DNA of 64,000 nt from Venturia oleaginea (lineage: Eukaryota; Ascomycota; Dothideomycetes; Venturiales; Venturiaceae). The stretch's first letter is position 1. Each line of letters begins with the position of its first letter. The translations under genes and the position numbers were made by a program. The notes under the pieces are model-generated. The model was given only the letters and a program-made list of their open reading frames with translations. It searched no databases and was not told where the DNA came from. The stretch covers positions 124,001-188,000 of the forward strand of contig JABMLP010000030.1 in the NCBI GenBank assembly GCA_013176395.1, in the 5' to 3' direction. Below are positions 23,489 through 33,017 of this stretch, one piece after another.

Positions 23489-24162
23489 ATACGGCTCCTC
23501 GTATATCCGCCCATACGTTGAGACAGTCTGACAGTGTATGCAACATTGCAACGGGAATTCTGCAGTCGACATTTTACATGTCGGTCGCATCGTGCATATC
23601 GTGGCGACGCCGGCGTATCCGTAGTTTCCTATGTAGCCCACAACGGCCAACGGCGCCAGCGAGAGGGGAAATTCCACCTCTCGGCCTTCTACGCTTCTCG
23701 ACCTCAAACACCTCTGTCTGTGTATATCCTCGCGGCCAGTTTGCAGCATCATCCCACCATCAACCAATATACCAATATATCAATGCCCACCGTTTATTGT
23801 GCTCGAACGGGCCTCTGGCTCTGTACCGACACTATTGGTCGCCAGTTAGGGGCAACTTTAACGCCGGAATAGAAGAGTAACAAGGTTATCAACAAATGTG
23901 AAACAGCACAGAAGAGCCTCTCAGACAAGAGCTGTTTCCGCTCGACCCCATCCAATCTGGTAGTCTCTGTGAACTCGCGACACCATTCTGACATGCAAGT
24001 AATGGCTCACCACCATCACATTGACACCGCATCTCTGTCACACCTTCCTTTCTCCCTTTCTCCCTCTCTCTCGCCTCGTTGATGTTGTCTCTTGCTGCGC
24101 ATTCTCCTTTCCTATAATCTACTCACATCTCAGCGCTACATGCCGACTCCTCGGCCGATTGC

Positions 24163-27009
24163 ATGGAGTCTAACTTGACTGTTTTCCTTGGGCGACGCTG
24201 TACCAGAGTGAAGAGGCAGAACGGTACAGGTCAGACAGCAGTATCGGGTAGCAACTCGACGGAGACCTCGAAATCCTCATCTCCATCCACATCAACACTC
24301 CCATCCTCCTCGTCCTCAACCTCGGCCCCAAACAATCCAGATCCCGCCTCGTCAACGACTCTTGCTGCTGCTCAAAATCCGCCGGTCCCAATCCTACCGC
24401 CGCCTCCTCCTCAGACAGAGACGAATCCATCAAATATGTCTACGATAATGCGAAGTCTGGTGCCGGAAACGTCCACGAATAAGGATCCCCCTCCCGCTGC
24501 TGCACCTGCTCCAACACCAGCAGCAGTAGCACCCATACCAAAACCAGTACTTCCAGTTCCAGCTCCAGCCCCGGCAGCATTATCGGCAGCAGAGGATGAG
24601 CCATTGAAACCTTCAGTGTCTGTAAAGTCTGTGCTGGAAAGTTCGACGATGGCCATCGCACCTCCGACACCAATAGCGCCACCACCAACGAGTGTCGCAC
24701 CCATTCCAGTTCCAGTTCCAGTAGCGTCTGAGAAGCCCAATCCTCCGCCGGCTCCACCCTCGGATCCAAAACCAGAAGACACGCCGAAAGCAGGAGGACA
24801 CGCCCCGGCAGTAGGTGGTCAATCGCTGCCCCCAGTTGGTTCAGACCCCGGAGCTGCTCCTCAGCCACCATCAGCTGAAGGATCGTCGCAAGAAGGAGGA
24901 AGCAATCAGAATCCGCTTCCGGCTGCCTCAGGGGGTTCTTCACCAGCATCCAATGCACCCAATTTAGGCTCGACACAAACTCGGCCCAATGGAAGTGGTC
25001 AACCAAAACGACCTGATGGATCTGGCAGTGGACAAGGATCGGGTTCAGGTTCAGGCTCGGGTTCAGGCTCAACTGGATCAACTGGCGGAAAAGGTTCATC
25101 GGAATCTTCAAAGTCAGGTGGAGGCTCAGCGGGAGGTTCTGGCCCAAGTCCCAATGGGCAGCCACTTTCCCAGGGAGGAAATTCACCTATGGCCAACCCC
25201 TCTAACAACGATGAGGAGCCATTGCCAGCTATGATCACGTCTGGTGGTGTATTACGACCTCAGCCAACGGTGGTTGTCGCAACTGGAAAGGGTGGGTCTC
25301 TCACGTCTTACACCATTACACCCACGTTGCCAAAAGCAACTGGCGCTTCTAAGACTGGAGGGAAAGGTTCCGATGGCGCCATGTCGACACACGATCCTAG
25401 TTTACCACATGCCGACGGCAGCTCACATACTCCAGGTGATACCGAGGCAGGACATGGGAGAAAGGTCGATGTGGGTGCGATTGGTGGAGCAATTGCAGCA
25501 ATCTTTGGCGTCGCTCTCATTGCATTTTTGATAGTCTTCTGTGGGAAACGAGCGAAGCGGAGAAAGAGAGGTAGTGGCACGCCGCTCCTGAGGAACGGTG
25601 GTACGAAATCATTAATAAAAGAGAAGGTCACGGCTTTGGTGAGCACTGCTCGATCGCCCAGCCCAGTCGCCACTCCTGTCGCTGGTGAGAGAAGGTCGAT
25701 GAGGGAAAAGGTCACTTCGTTTTTGAGTGTAAAGGGATTATTCGGCGGTGACCAGTCTGTTGCTCCTGTCGCACGATCGATAACACCGGGTCTAGAGCGA
25801 GGTATGCGGGAAGTGTCGGCTTCGAACGTGCCTAGAAATCGAGCATCTAGTGAACCACCGCAAACCCTTAGAGAGAGAGCATTAGGCCCATTGGCGATGA
25901 TAGGTCGGCAAAGTCCGAGTCGAGACCGAACAGAAAGACAACCTGAGATGAATGAGCCACCTCCACGGATACCCACACCCGTTGCACAACATCGCCGCTC
26001 GGCTTCTTCGGTCTCTTCCATTATACAGTCGTGGACGTCAACAGGCGAAGAGAATAATCCCTTTCGTGATCCAGACCCAGCTCGACCCCTGCGTATCCTC
26101 AATCCAGATCTCTCCCGATCAAACACAGCAAACACCATTGCTACATTTCGCCAACCCATGGCTCCTGATTCCGTGTTTTCAATCTCGGGCTCGAATCCAT
26201 ACCCTTCGCCACTCTCAACAAGGTCACCACCACCCTTTGGCCCTCTTCCCAGCCGTCCACAACATAAAAGATCTTTTTCACGAACTCGAACACACAATCC
26301 TTTCGTTGATCCCGAGCCGCAACATGACACTTCAACATCACGATCCCAAACGCCGATTGAATATACGACATCGGGCCACTCGAGGATGACAACTATACGG
26401 CAAAATCAACTCGAGAGGGGTATAGGAACTTTGATCCATCAAAATAGCACCAGCACCGTCGATTCTGGCTTTGCATCTGCAACTGTCTCACCCGACCTTC
26501 GGCAGGGAGGGTTTTCCCGGAATGATAACGCAAGCTATCGGGCTGGTTCTACCGCGCCTTCCGGCTTGAGCACTGTTCCTGGCTCAAGAAGCGCCTCAGC
26601 ATCATCCCGACGGACACCTTCGATATCGCCATCAGAGTTGCTTAGAGAACTCGATGCCTTCGATTCGCCTTTCTCGGATTCCTATCGATCGTCAAAATCG
26701 ATCTCATTTGATTATGGGCCTGAAGCCTCGGGCTCAGAAGCTGGACCAACCCGTCCGACCACCTCGGCGTTCCCATCGTACATGCTCGACGACAACCGAA
26801 GGATGTCAAGAGCAAGTGACCCCTTCGATCTCGATAGACCTGAGCTTCTGGGGCTCATGAAACTTGGGCTGACTGCTAGCCGAGATACAAGTTTATCGAG
26901 AACTACAAGTGGCGTGAGCATTGGGAGTGAAAGAAGTGGCATGAAAGGGAAGCGGAAAAGTCAAGGGACGAATTGGATGCTCAACAGTGAGAGCGTTCGG
27001 GAGATATAA
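24163..27009 (+). CDS. Single-pass membrane protein with Pro/Ser-rich ectodomain
   Basis: Intronless 948-codon frame. Residues about 30-430 are low-complexity, with Ser/Thr runs, Pro/Ala-rich stretches (PILPPPPPQTETNP) and Gly/Ser runs (GSGQGSGSGSGSGSGSTGST). At about 436-460 a hydrophobic helix (IGGAIAAIFGVALIAFLIVF) is followed at once by a basic stop-transfer KRAKRRKR. The remaining roughly 485 residues are a Ser/Arg/Pro-rich cytoplasmic tail with repeated motifs such as TSFLSVKGLFGG, NPFRDPDP and NPFVDPEP. This is the layout of fungal wall-stress sensors and Mid2-like proteins, but I see no WSC cysteine domain. No signal peptide follows the ATG at 24163. An AG at about 24130-24135 could be an acceptor for an upstream signal-peptide exon, so the start is provisional. 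Function is unknown. Confidence 0.7.
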   Translation: MESNLTVFLGRRCTRVKRQNGTGQTAVSGSNSTETSKSSSPSTSTLPSSSSSTSAPNNPDPASSTTLAAAQNPPVPILPPPPPQTETNPSNMSTIMRSLVPETSTNKDPPPAAAPAPTPAAVAPIPKPVLPVPAPAPAALSAAEDEPLKPSVSVKSVLESSTMAIAPPTPIAPPPTSVAPIPVPVPVASEKPNPPPAPPSDPKPEDTPKAGGHAPAVGGQSLPPVGSDPGAAPQPPSAEGSSQEGGSNQNPLPAASGGSSPASNAPNLGSTQTRPNGSGQPKRPDGSGSGQGSGSGSGSGSGSTGSTGGKGSSESSKSGGGSAGGSGPSPNGQPLSQGGNSPMANPSNNDEEPLPAMITSGGVLRPQPTVVVATGKGGSLTSYTITPTLPKATGASKTGGKGSDGAMSTHDPSLPHADGSSHTPGDTEAGHGRKVDVGAIGGAIAAIFGVALIAFLIVFCGKRAKRRKRGSGTPLLRNGGTKSLIKEKVTALVSTARSPSPVATPVAGERRSMREKVTSFLSVKGLFGGDQSVAPVARSITPGLERGMREVSASNVPRNRASSEPPQTLRERALGPLAMIGRQSPSRDRTERQPEMNEPPPRIPTPVAQHRRSASSVSSIIQSWTSTGEENNPFRDPDPARPLRILNPDLSRSNTANTIATFRQPMAPDSVFSISGSNPYPSPLSTRSPPPFGPLPSRPQHKRSFSRTRTHNPFVDPEPQHDTSTSRSQTPIEYTTSGHSRMTTIRQNQLERGIGTLIHQNSTSTVDSGFASATVSPDLRQGGFSRNDNASYRAGSTAPSGLSTVPGSRSASASSRRTPSISPSELLRELDAFDSPFSDSYRSSKSISFDYGPEASGSEAGPTRPTTSAFPSYMLDDNRRMSRASDPFDLDRPELLGLMKLGLTASRDTSLSRTTSGVSIGSERSGMKGKRKSQGTNWMLNSESVREI

Positions 27010-27942
27010 TGACGATGGGGCACAAAATACAGTGGCGGGAGCAAGAGCTCTCGCATACATCGAATGCAGGCATTTCGTGCAAAACAAACAGCAACATGCA
27101 AAGGAAGAGCTAATATACCCAGTGATGCATTCATTCACACCACAACTTTTCTTGCATTTGCCCTTCTATTTCTTTTTCGACAATAGCAGCATCTTTTCTT
27201 TATCTGCGTTCGCTACAACGTTGCTTGTTTATTCATTACTATCTGCACTGCATATTGGGACAGGGGCTTTGGATATTAAAAAGAGGAAGAGATTGGCATG
27301 CCACGGTTTTTATCTCACTTGCAAAGCATACTGACACGACTTGATATTCTTTTTGGGGACGGGAACTGGGGAGGGAAGGGGATTAGCCTTTGATGATATG
27401 ATACCACATACTCTCGTTTCCGACCTTTTGTAAACCAATGGTGGTACTCACTTATTCTGTATTTTTTGTACTTTAGGCCGGTGGATCTTTTGATGAGGTA
27501 GGTGAGGGATATATGTACATAGTAGTTAAATGCGGTGGTGATGAGAACATTGCATGTTGGCTACGCAGGAAAGGAAATGCAGAGATTGACAAACAAACAT
27601 TCCAACTTGTTTACTTTGCTCCGTGGAGCATAGTTTCAGAATCGACATACTCGAGTATTGCGATGGCGCGTTCAACAGTTAACATTCCTTGGCTTCATTA
27701 ATAACCACCTCCACCTCCACCTCCATGGCAACTGTATGAATCTAGTTCCTTCTTTCGTCTTGGTTCATCGCATCACAACGATACATAGAGTGATCAGTCA
27801 TGCGCACCGATCCTCTCAGCATCTAAATCCTCCGATATTTAAAGTAGGAGGAATCCGTCACGCCATTCTCATAATATCAACAATTTCTTTCCCCACGTTT
27901 CGGCAGATCAGTACATATCTACCTACATACCCAATCTTCACA
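27010..27942. other. Spacer 5' of the small secreted protein
   Basis: The left part is the 3' flank of the membrane protein gene, and the right part leads into the cysteine-rich protein gene. A short CCACCT run is at 27706-27725. No gene is seen. Confidence 0.4.
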
Positions 27943-28333
27943 ATGCAAATCTCCCACTGCTTCTACGCCCTCACGGCCCTCTTCTCCCTCGCTTCGGCAT
28001 CGAAGCTTGCACTTCCTGTGGGACAGTGTCGCGCTGTTGGTGGTACGTAGTTCTTTCCCTCCACCCTCCCTCGTCTTGATTCGATCATGTATGTGTATGT
28101 ATGTACTCATCTAGAATCACCGTAGCTGAGTGTTCCCCACCCACCTGTGACGGGTGTATCAGTGAGTGTTGTGCGAGGTACGGTAATGGTGTTGGAATCT
28201 GTGGTCGTCCTCGTATGTTTTTCCTCTGTTATTTCCTCTCTTCAGTGAGGTGGAGTGAGGTTACGGGATGCTTATTTTTGGTGTAGAGGGTTCGACTGGG
28301 AAATGGCATTGTCAGAAGATTGGTGGGGGCTAA
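27943..28333 (+). CDS. Small secreted 8-cysteine protein (candidate effector)
   Basis: Three exons, 27943-28042, 28126-28212 and 28287-28333, give 77 residues. Splice choices were made because GTACGT/CGTAG and GTATGT/GTGTAG keep one frame through all cysteines. The N-terminus MQISHCFYALTALFSLASAS is a signal peptide. The mature part has eight cysteines with spacing C-x6-C-x4-C-x2-C-x3-C-C-x9-C-x11-C, including CSPPTCDGCISECC and GVGICGRP. This is compatible with four disulphides. Such proteins are often apoplastic effectors or antimicrobial peptides in fungi. I do not recognise a named family. It lies on the edge of the transposon-relic block, a common setting for effector genes. Confidence 0.7.
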
Positions 28334-28705
28334 GGGACTTGGGGTTGCGGAGCGGGGGTGGGAGGTGGAGAAGTGGATTTGGAAGATGGGGTTACTTTGG
28401 ATTCTGAGTCTTTGCTTGGGATCTGGTTGGAACCTTGGTTGGAGGGAATGGAAGTAAAAAAGTATCTTGTTTTGTCTGAGATTCTTTGCTCTTGGTCTAT
28501 GTGTTTCTCTCTTTCCTGGTGAACTAGATCTCGGTCTTGAAAATCGTCAGCAGACTGATACGAAGCGGATATACTGATACGAAAAAAATCCGGTGGTTGT
28601 ATTCCTTAAATGAGGGTACTTACTTCTATTTATGGTATTACCGTGTAAAGTAATAAACAAGAGTTACCTTCTCGGCGGGGAAAAAAGATTGTTCCGACCT
28701 CCACG

Positions 28706-28858
28706 TACTATGGTCTGGAGGGTATTACATGTTAGGACGCGGATTATCTACAAGGGCCTCGAGACTTGCAATCCTCGCAGATTCTGTTGTTTTGAGTATG
28801 TTTTAGGACCTGGTAAGTGATCCGCGTCCTGACATGTAATACTCTCCAGACGATAGTA
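28706..28858. mobile_element. Hairpin element with 41-bp inverted arms (MITE-like)
   Basis: The left arm 28706-28746 and right arm 28818-28858 are near-perfect inverse complements, with about five mismatches over 41 positions (for example GTCTGGAGGGTATTACATG against CATGTAATACTCTCCAGAC). They enclose 71 bases. No transposase and no clear target duplication were found. Confidence 0.65.
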
Positions 28859-28904
28859 GGTAATGAACTTTCCCCCGTAGTTTCCAAGTAATTAAGCACG
28901 ATTC

Positions 28905-28990
28905 ACTTGGAACCTACGACTATAGATCCCGTGTAAAGTCGTAGACGAGTGATTAGCACACGGCTAGGTTTTAATGAGAGATCTGGATGC
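28905..28990. repeat. Diverged repeat, copy 1
   Basis: The order of blocks (CTACGACTATAGATCCCGTG, AAAGTCGTAG, then ACACGGCTAGG and GAGAGATCTGGATGCAAAT) matches the stretch at 29605-29700 with scattered differences, by eye. Confidence 0.5.
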
Positions 28991-29275
28991 AAATCAAGTA
29001 AGCTAAAAAACACGAATAATAATTGTCGAAGCTATCCCGGTCTCGTCTATAACTTTGTACGGAATCTATGGTATGGAATAGTACTCGAAGTTGTATACAT
29101 AAAAAGCTAAAGGGCGATAGGACGATCATACGAAACGGTAGTTTTAAAATACGGTATATGAAAGGTTAGAGTACGATCTGAAATATGGGACTCCCGGCCC
29201 CCGGGTCGAAGAGATTCAATTAGCTTAAACTGGCATGAGTCGTATAGTATAGTAAAGGCCCATTACGCATACTAT

Positions 29276-29322
29276 CCGTCGCTTTCGACGTTTCTCTTCG
29301 GAGGAACGTCGAAAAGGGACGG
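29276..29322. repeat. Perfect-like hairpin, stem about 20 bp
   Basis: CCGTCGCTTTCGACGTTTC pairs with GAACGTCGAAAAGGGACGG across a short TTCG-containing loop. It could fold as RNA or be a recombination scar. No surrounding gene explains it. Confidence 0.6.
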
Positions 29323-29604
29323 GTATCCATCTTAGTCTCTCTTCTCCGACTTGAAACCCCCCCGAAATCGTCCTCAAGTACTTAAAAACCGCAATATCTT
29401 CTCAAGATACCTGACTACCGGGTTCAAAGAGACTTGGAGAGATACCTCGAGACTCTCTCCCATACGGAAAGAGTTCTTTTCTTAGAATCTCAATTCGATT
29501 TGTAGTCGCCGAGGCGGCCAGGAAGAAAAGAGAGGTAGGTTTCACGAGTAATATCCAAGCACGCTTACGCTTGCCTGGACGGTAACCCTTCTTCACCAGT
29601 CCAA

Positions 29605-29700
29605 CGGTACCGTAGCCGTAGATTCCGTGCAAAGCCGTAGGATAAGATCAGGGGTACACGGCCAGATCTTGTACGAGAGATCTGGAGGCAGATGAAATCT
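29605..29700. repeat. Diverged repeat, copy 2
   Basis: Second copy of the 28905-28990 sequence (GCCGTAGATTCCGTGCAAAG, GTACACGGCCAG, GAGAGATCTGGAGGCAGAT). Part of it (29616-29631) is also the inverse complement of 29716-29730, just outside the large TIR element. Confidence 0.5.
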
Positions 29701-29790
29701 GCCGAAAATACTGACTGCACGGAATCTACGATAGCCGGGTCACACGGTAGAACCTGTCCCTGCCTGTCGCGGCGCTCCAGGCAGAGTCCG

Positions 29791-30071
29791 TGTAAGAGTT
29801 CAACCCTCAAAGGTGTTTCGCAAGTGAGAGAAGACTGCTTGTATTTCAAAGTATCTAAGTACAAAGAAGAAAGTGTAGGTACAGGAAGAACAACTTGTAT
29901 ATATAATCTTCCAAGTAGGAAAAGGACATGCTGTCCTGAGAAGAGAATAGAAAGGAGTAGAAGCGCATGTGAAACGGTCCCTGAATAATCCCTGCTAGGC
30001 GCACGTGAGAACTACCAGGTAGTGCTAAGAATCCATCCAGGATAAGTTGAGAAAGGATCTATCCTTTGACA
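29791..30071 (+). mobile_element. Solo LTR, 281 bp, TSD GTCCG
   Basis: Begins TGTAAGAGTTCAACCCTCAA and ends ATCTATCCTTTGACA, i.e. TG...CA ends. It is flanked by the 5-bp duplication GTCCG at 29786-29790 and 30072-30076. It interrupts the left arm of the TIR element. A same-length copy is at 52703-52983. Confidence 0.9.
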
Positions 30072-30238
30072 GTCCGTCACCTCAATGCAAAGGGCCGTCT
30101 CAATACAAAGATTTCAGAGTTTAACTTCATCAATTAATTACACCACCACCATAGCTCCTAATCAATCCAAGATTTTTAGAAATTAAGAAGAGGATATTAA
30201 AGATACTCTAGTAGAGTTATCTAAAGATTCTACCCTTA

Positions 30239-30490
30239 TGTCACGGGGCGGGTTCGGGTATTAGGAGGAAGGAGCAGCAGCAGGAACAGGTATCATTCAA
30301 CAGGCAGGTTTAACGACAGGCAAACCAACAGGCAGGTTTGACGACAGGACGTAGCTCAAAGAGCTACGAATTGGTTGAAGCCACGCAGGCTTTAAAACCT
30401 TTCCTCGGCAGAACTACGGTTCTGCCTTGATCACGTACCGTGGGGCCACCCCAACGGCGGGAGAGACTTGTCCGCGGTCTTACCGTGACA
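30239..30490 (+). mobile_element. Solo LTR, 252 bp, TSD CCTTA
   Basis: Starts TGTCACGGGGCGGGTT and ends CTTACCGTGACA, the usual fungal LTR ends. It is flanked by CCTTA at 30234-30238 and 30491-30495. It contains a 28-bp tandem duplication with AACAGGCAGGTTT cores at about 30299-30349. It belongs to a different LTR family from the 281-bp one. Confidence 0.85.
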
Positions 30491-30594
30491 CCTTACCGTC
30501 GCCGTCTCTACTCTTCCTTCTTAGCCATAGCTGCAGCTTTATTAAGATAAGATACCTAATGATAAGCCACCTTTCGATATAATAAGGCTGTATT

Positions 30595-31466
30595 TGTTAC
30601 GGGGAACTTGTTTCTCAACACAGTTGATTATGTCAAGACCTTCTTGACACCTGTGTTCTCTTGTTCTGGTCTGCGGGTTTGGGGTAAGGGCAATATCAGT
30701 CTGGAACTACTTACCTTAAGTACCTTCCCTTGCTTAGGTTCTTTGGAGGCTCACTAGATCCTAGCCGTCCGATGTATCTCCCAATTCAATTGTCGTCTAA
30801 CCGATTGATCCTCAGATCAATCCTGAACGCTTGTCGGTTAGTATGAAGGTTGGGGGTGGGCTTGCTTCGTATGCATATGACTTGTGCTTGATTGTATCTA
30901 AGTAAAAGGTCGTTACTGTAGTAGGTTGAAGAAGCTCCTATGTGAGAAACGTAACATGAGATAACCACGAAGAGAGAAAGGAAAGTCCGTCCAACGTCCT
31001 CCCTATATACCCTTCTGGTTCTGGGTGCCAAGATGTATTCCCACATTTCTTGGCTCTTCAGATCTGTGGGCAAGGCCAAGAACTGTGGGAATATCACGTG
31101 ACTCCTGCACGTACTATTCTCCTGTAGGACTGACTCCGTCGCACCAGTCTCACCCTGTGTGCTCGAAGGATTCCCCTCCATTATCAGTCCTAACGATAAC
31201 TTCTTGTTACCCAACCATTCTCTGTGAGTCCTGCCTTCCTGCTCTTCAGCCTTGAGGTGATCTGTAACAGACGGCTTGCTAGGCTACTGGAACAACCACA
31301 GTGTTCAAGCACCTAACAAGGCGCCACAGTACACGAGCCACAGCAAGACCTATAAGTAGGCCTTGCCCCCAGCCCCCATTTACATAGCTACCTGTAGTTC
31401 ACTATCACATTTAGTCCATACCTGATTGCTGTTCACGCCTTTCACTAATTACTACTAGCCGTGACA
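30595..31466 (+). mobile_element. Probable solo LTR, 872 bp
   Basis: Starts TGTTACGGGGAACTTG and ends ACTAGCCGTGACA. The flanking pentamers are GTATT (30590-30594) and GTAGT (31467-31471), four of five matching. A minus-strand frame of 142 codons (30786-31214) lies inside but resembles no retroelement protein, so I treat it as chance. Confidence 0.65.
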
Positions 31467-31574
31467 GTAGTGGTGTTATTAACTAATAAAGTTAAACTAT
31501 CTGAAATCTTTACATTAAGCCGACCCTTTGCATTGAGGTGGCGGACCCTGCCTGGAGCAACGGCGCGGAGGTGC

Positions 31575-31611
31575 CATCTTTTCTTAGCGATTAATTAGCT
31601 AAGAAAAGATG
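31575..31611. repeat. 37-nt palindromic insertion in the right TIR arm
   Basis: CATCTTTTCTTAGC and GCTAAGAAAAGATG are exact inverse complements separated by a 9-nt AT-rich loop. The corresponding place in the left arm lacks it, so it is a small insertion. Confidence 0.7.
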
Positions 31612-31664
31612 TGGCCGTAGCACCGCCCACAGGGAGGGTCAGGTTCTACCGTATGACCCGGCTA

Positions 31665-32077
31665 CGTGAAATAATTGTGGTTTTTTCTTCTCTCTCGGAT
31701 CTGTCTTTCCGTGTCTTGGCGAAGATATCTTCTCCTGAGGATGCTTGCAATCAGGTCAAGACGCGAAGCCCTAGCCGGAAATCTCGATTCCCGGTTCATC
31801 CCGTCTTTTGAGATTTCCGAGGATCCCCCTATCCCAAGCTGGACGAGGTCGACTGTTATTTCCTGTCGAGCAATGGATTCAGAAAAAGGATTATGCCATT
31901 TGATTGCTGGGTATCTATCTAACTATGCATCGCTCTAATCCAAAAGGACTGAAAAAACGCCTTCCCTGCCCATGAGATGTCATGTGATGTCTAAAAGACC
32001 GACCACGCTCAATATCTTAATGCCGATTTTTTGCGCCGTCCGTTCTTCGATAAGCCGCTTCCCATCCAATGTACTGC
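31665..32077. other. Spacer right of the TIR element
   Basis: No supported gene. It holds the 3' flank of the four-helix membrane protein. Confidence 0.35.
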
Positions 32078-33017
32078 TCAACCGTATCGAGTCGTGCTTG
32101 GCCCATCATACGTAGGCAGCTCCGCGGCGCCAGGGTTCGGCGCAGGAGGATTGTAGTGCCTGTTATCGGACACGACTTCAGGAGCCTGTGCCGCATGATC
32201 TTGTGGCTCTAGACTCGGTGTCCGTCCCATTTCCATCGATGGTTGTGCGGATAGATTGTGCATTGATGGATCGTAAGGTGAGACGAATGGGTTTTGGTTC
32301 GAGTTGACGGATGGTGGTGCTCTTGTGTCGTATGGCACTGCGCCACCCAGTCCGCCCGATGCGCCGTGATATTCAGAGTCTTGGGCGCCGGTGGATGCCG
32401 GTGCGTAGCCTCCTGATCTGGCTGCTTTGCGCGCGCGGTGGTAGATGACTGAGGCGTAGATGAGGAGGACGACGAAGGATATACTGGGTGTTTGTTAGTA
32501 CGTAATTGGTCTGCGGGATCGGCAAAGACTTACAGAAGTATGATCTGAAGGATGTATGACAAAGGAGAAGGTCGCCTGTAGCGAGAAGCTCTGATTTGTG
32601 CCAATCCCACGATTGAGAGAAGGACCAGCACGACCCAGATAGTCGTTTCGATGACTTGGAAGATCAAGAATGTCTTGGGTTGCAGACTATGGCGGCATAG
32701 CCATATCATGCTCAGGAAGTCGAAGAGGAGGCATAGTCCGATGAAAAGTATTATCACTACAATCGAACTGGTGTCGTAAGTATGTCTGCTTCCTCTCGGA
32801 TCAGTAGAACATACCCAATATATGCTCCTCTGCCACTATTTAAACGGCCATCCGAATCGATTTGCGCAACAATGATAAGTAGCAATATGTAGGTAACTTC
32901 GTAGAGAGCCATAGCTAGAAGGCGGATTATCCAGAATGGTATCAGGACGCGCTTCAGCCATTGAGTTTGGGCTGGAGCCATGGGCGGGTTGGCATTATTT
33001 GGTGGGAATATAGGCAT
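32078..33017 (-). CDS. Four-helix fungal membrane protein (MARVEL-like topology)
   Basis: Exons 32815-33017, 32534-32767 and 32078-32483, with introns of 47 and 50 nt, give 280 residues. Four hydrophobic helices are evident. Helix 1 is around FWIIRLLAMALYEVTYILLL, helix 2 around IVVIILFIGLCLLFDFLSMI, helix 3 around FLIFQVIETTIWVVLVLLSI, and helix 4 around ILQIILLISFVVLLIYASVI. A basic motif YHRARKAARSGGY follows. The C-terminal 100 residues are a Pro/Asn/Ser-rich tail (NSNQNPFVSPYDPS). This layout is shared by many ascomycete plasma-membrane proteins of the MARVEL-like type. No function can be assigned. An upstream open exon (33140-33227, MADLHTIAVSC) followed by GTAAGT could be an alternative 5' exon. 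Confidence 0.75.

Larger units (their letters stand above)
22453..24162. other. Region between two divergently transcribed genes
   Basis: About 1.7 kb that should contain both 5' ends: the missing first exon of the minus-strand gene and the promoter/5' UTR of the 948-residue gene. It carries two simple repeats listed separately. A pyrimidine-rich run at 24045-24075 lies just upstream of the 24163 start. I call no other gene. Confidence 0.4.
28334..29731. other. AT-rich block of degenerate repeats
   Basis: No gene is supported. The stretch is made of inverted and diverged direct repeats (listed separately) and has abundant TA steps and stop codons in all frames. I read it as old transposon debris between the small secreted protein and the nested element at 29.7 kb. 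Confidence 0.5.
29732..31664. mobile_element. Non-autonomous TIR transposon relic, host of three solo LTRs
   Basis: Long terminal inverted repeats face each other. The left arm starts TAGCCGGGTCACACGGTAG and continues, after an LTR insertion, through CACCTCAATGCAAAGGG and ATACAAAGATTTCAGAG to about 30152. The right arm carries the inverse complement from about 31467 to 31664 (CCCTTTGCATTGAGGTG; CTACCGTATGACCCGGCTA). No transposase frame is recognisable. Without the three LTR insertions the element would be roughly 0.5 kb. Arms of about 150 bases suggest a MITE or a foldback/Mutator-like non-autonomous element. I could not fix a target duplication. Confidence 0.75.

Noticed and set aside
25308..26330. 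340-codon minus-strand frame opposite the membrane protein gene
   Set aside because: Shadow of the Ser/Arg-rich tail of the plus-strand gene; no motif of its own.
30786..31214. 142-codon frame inside the 872-bp LTR
   Set aside because: It lies wholly inside a sequence with LTR ends and shows no retroelement or host protein motif.
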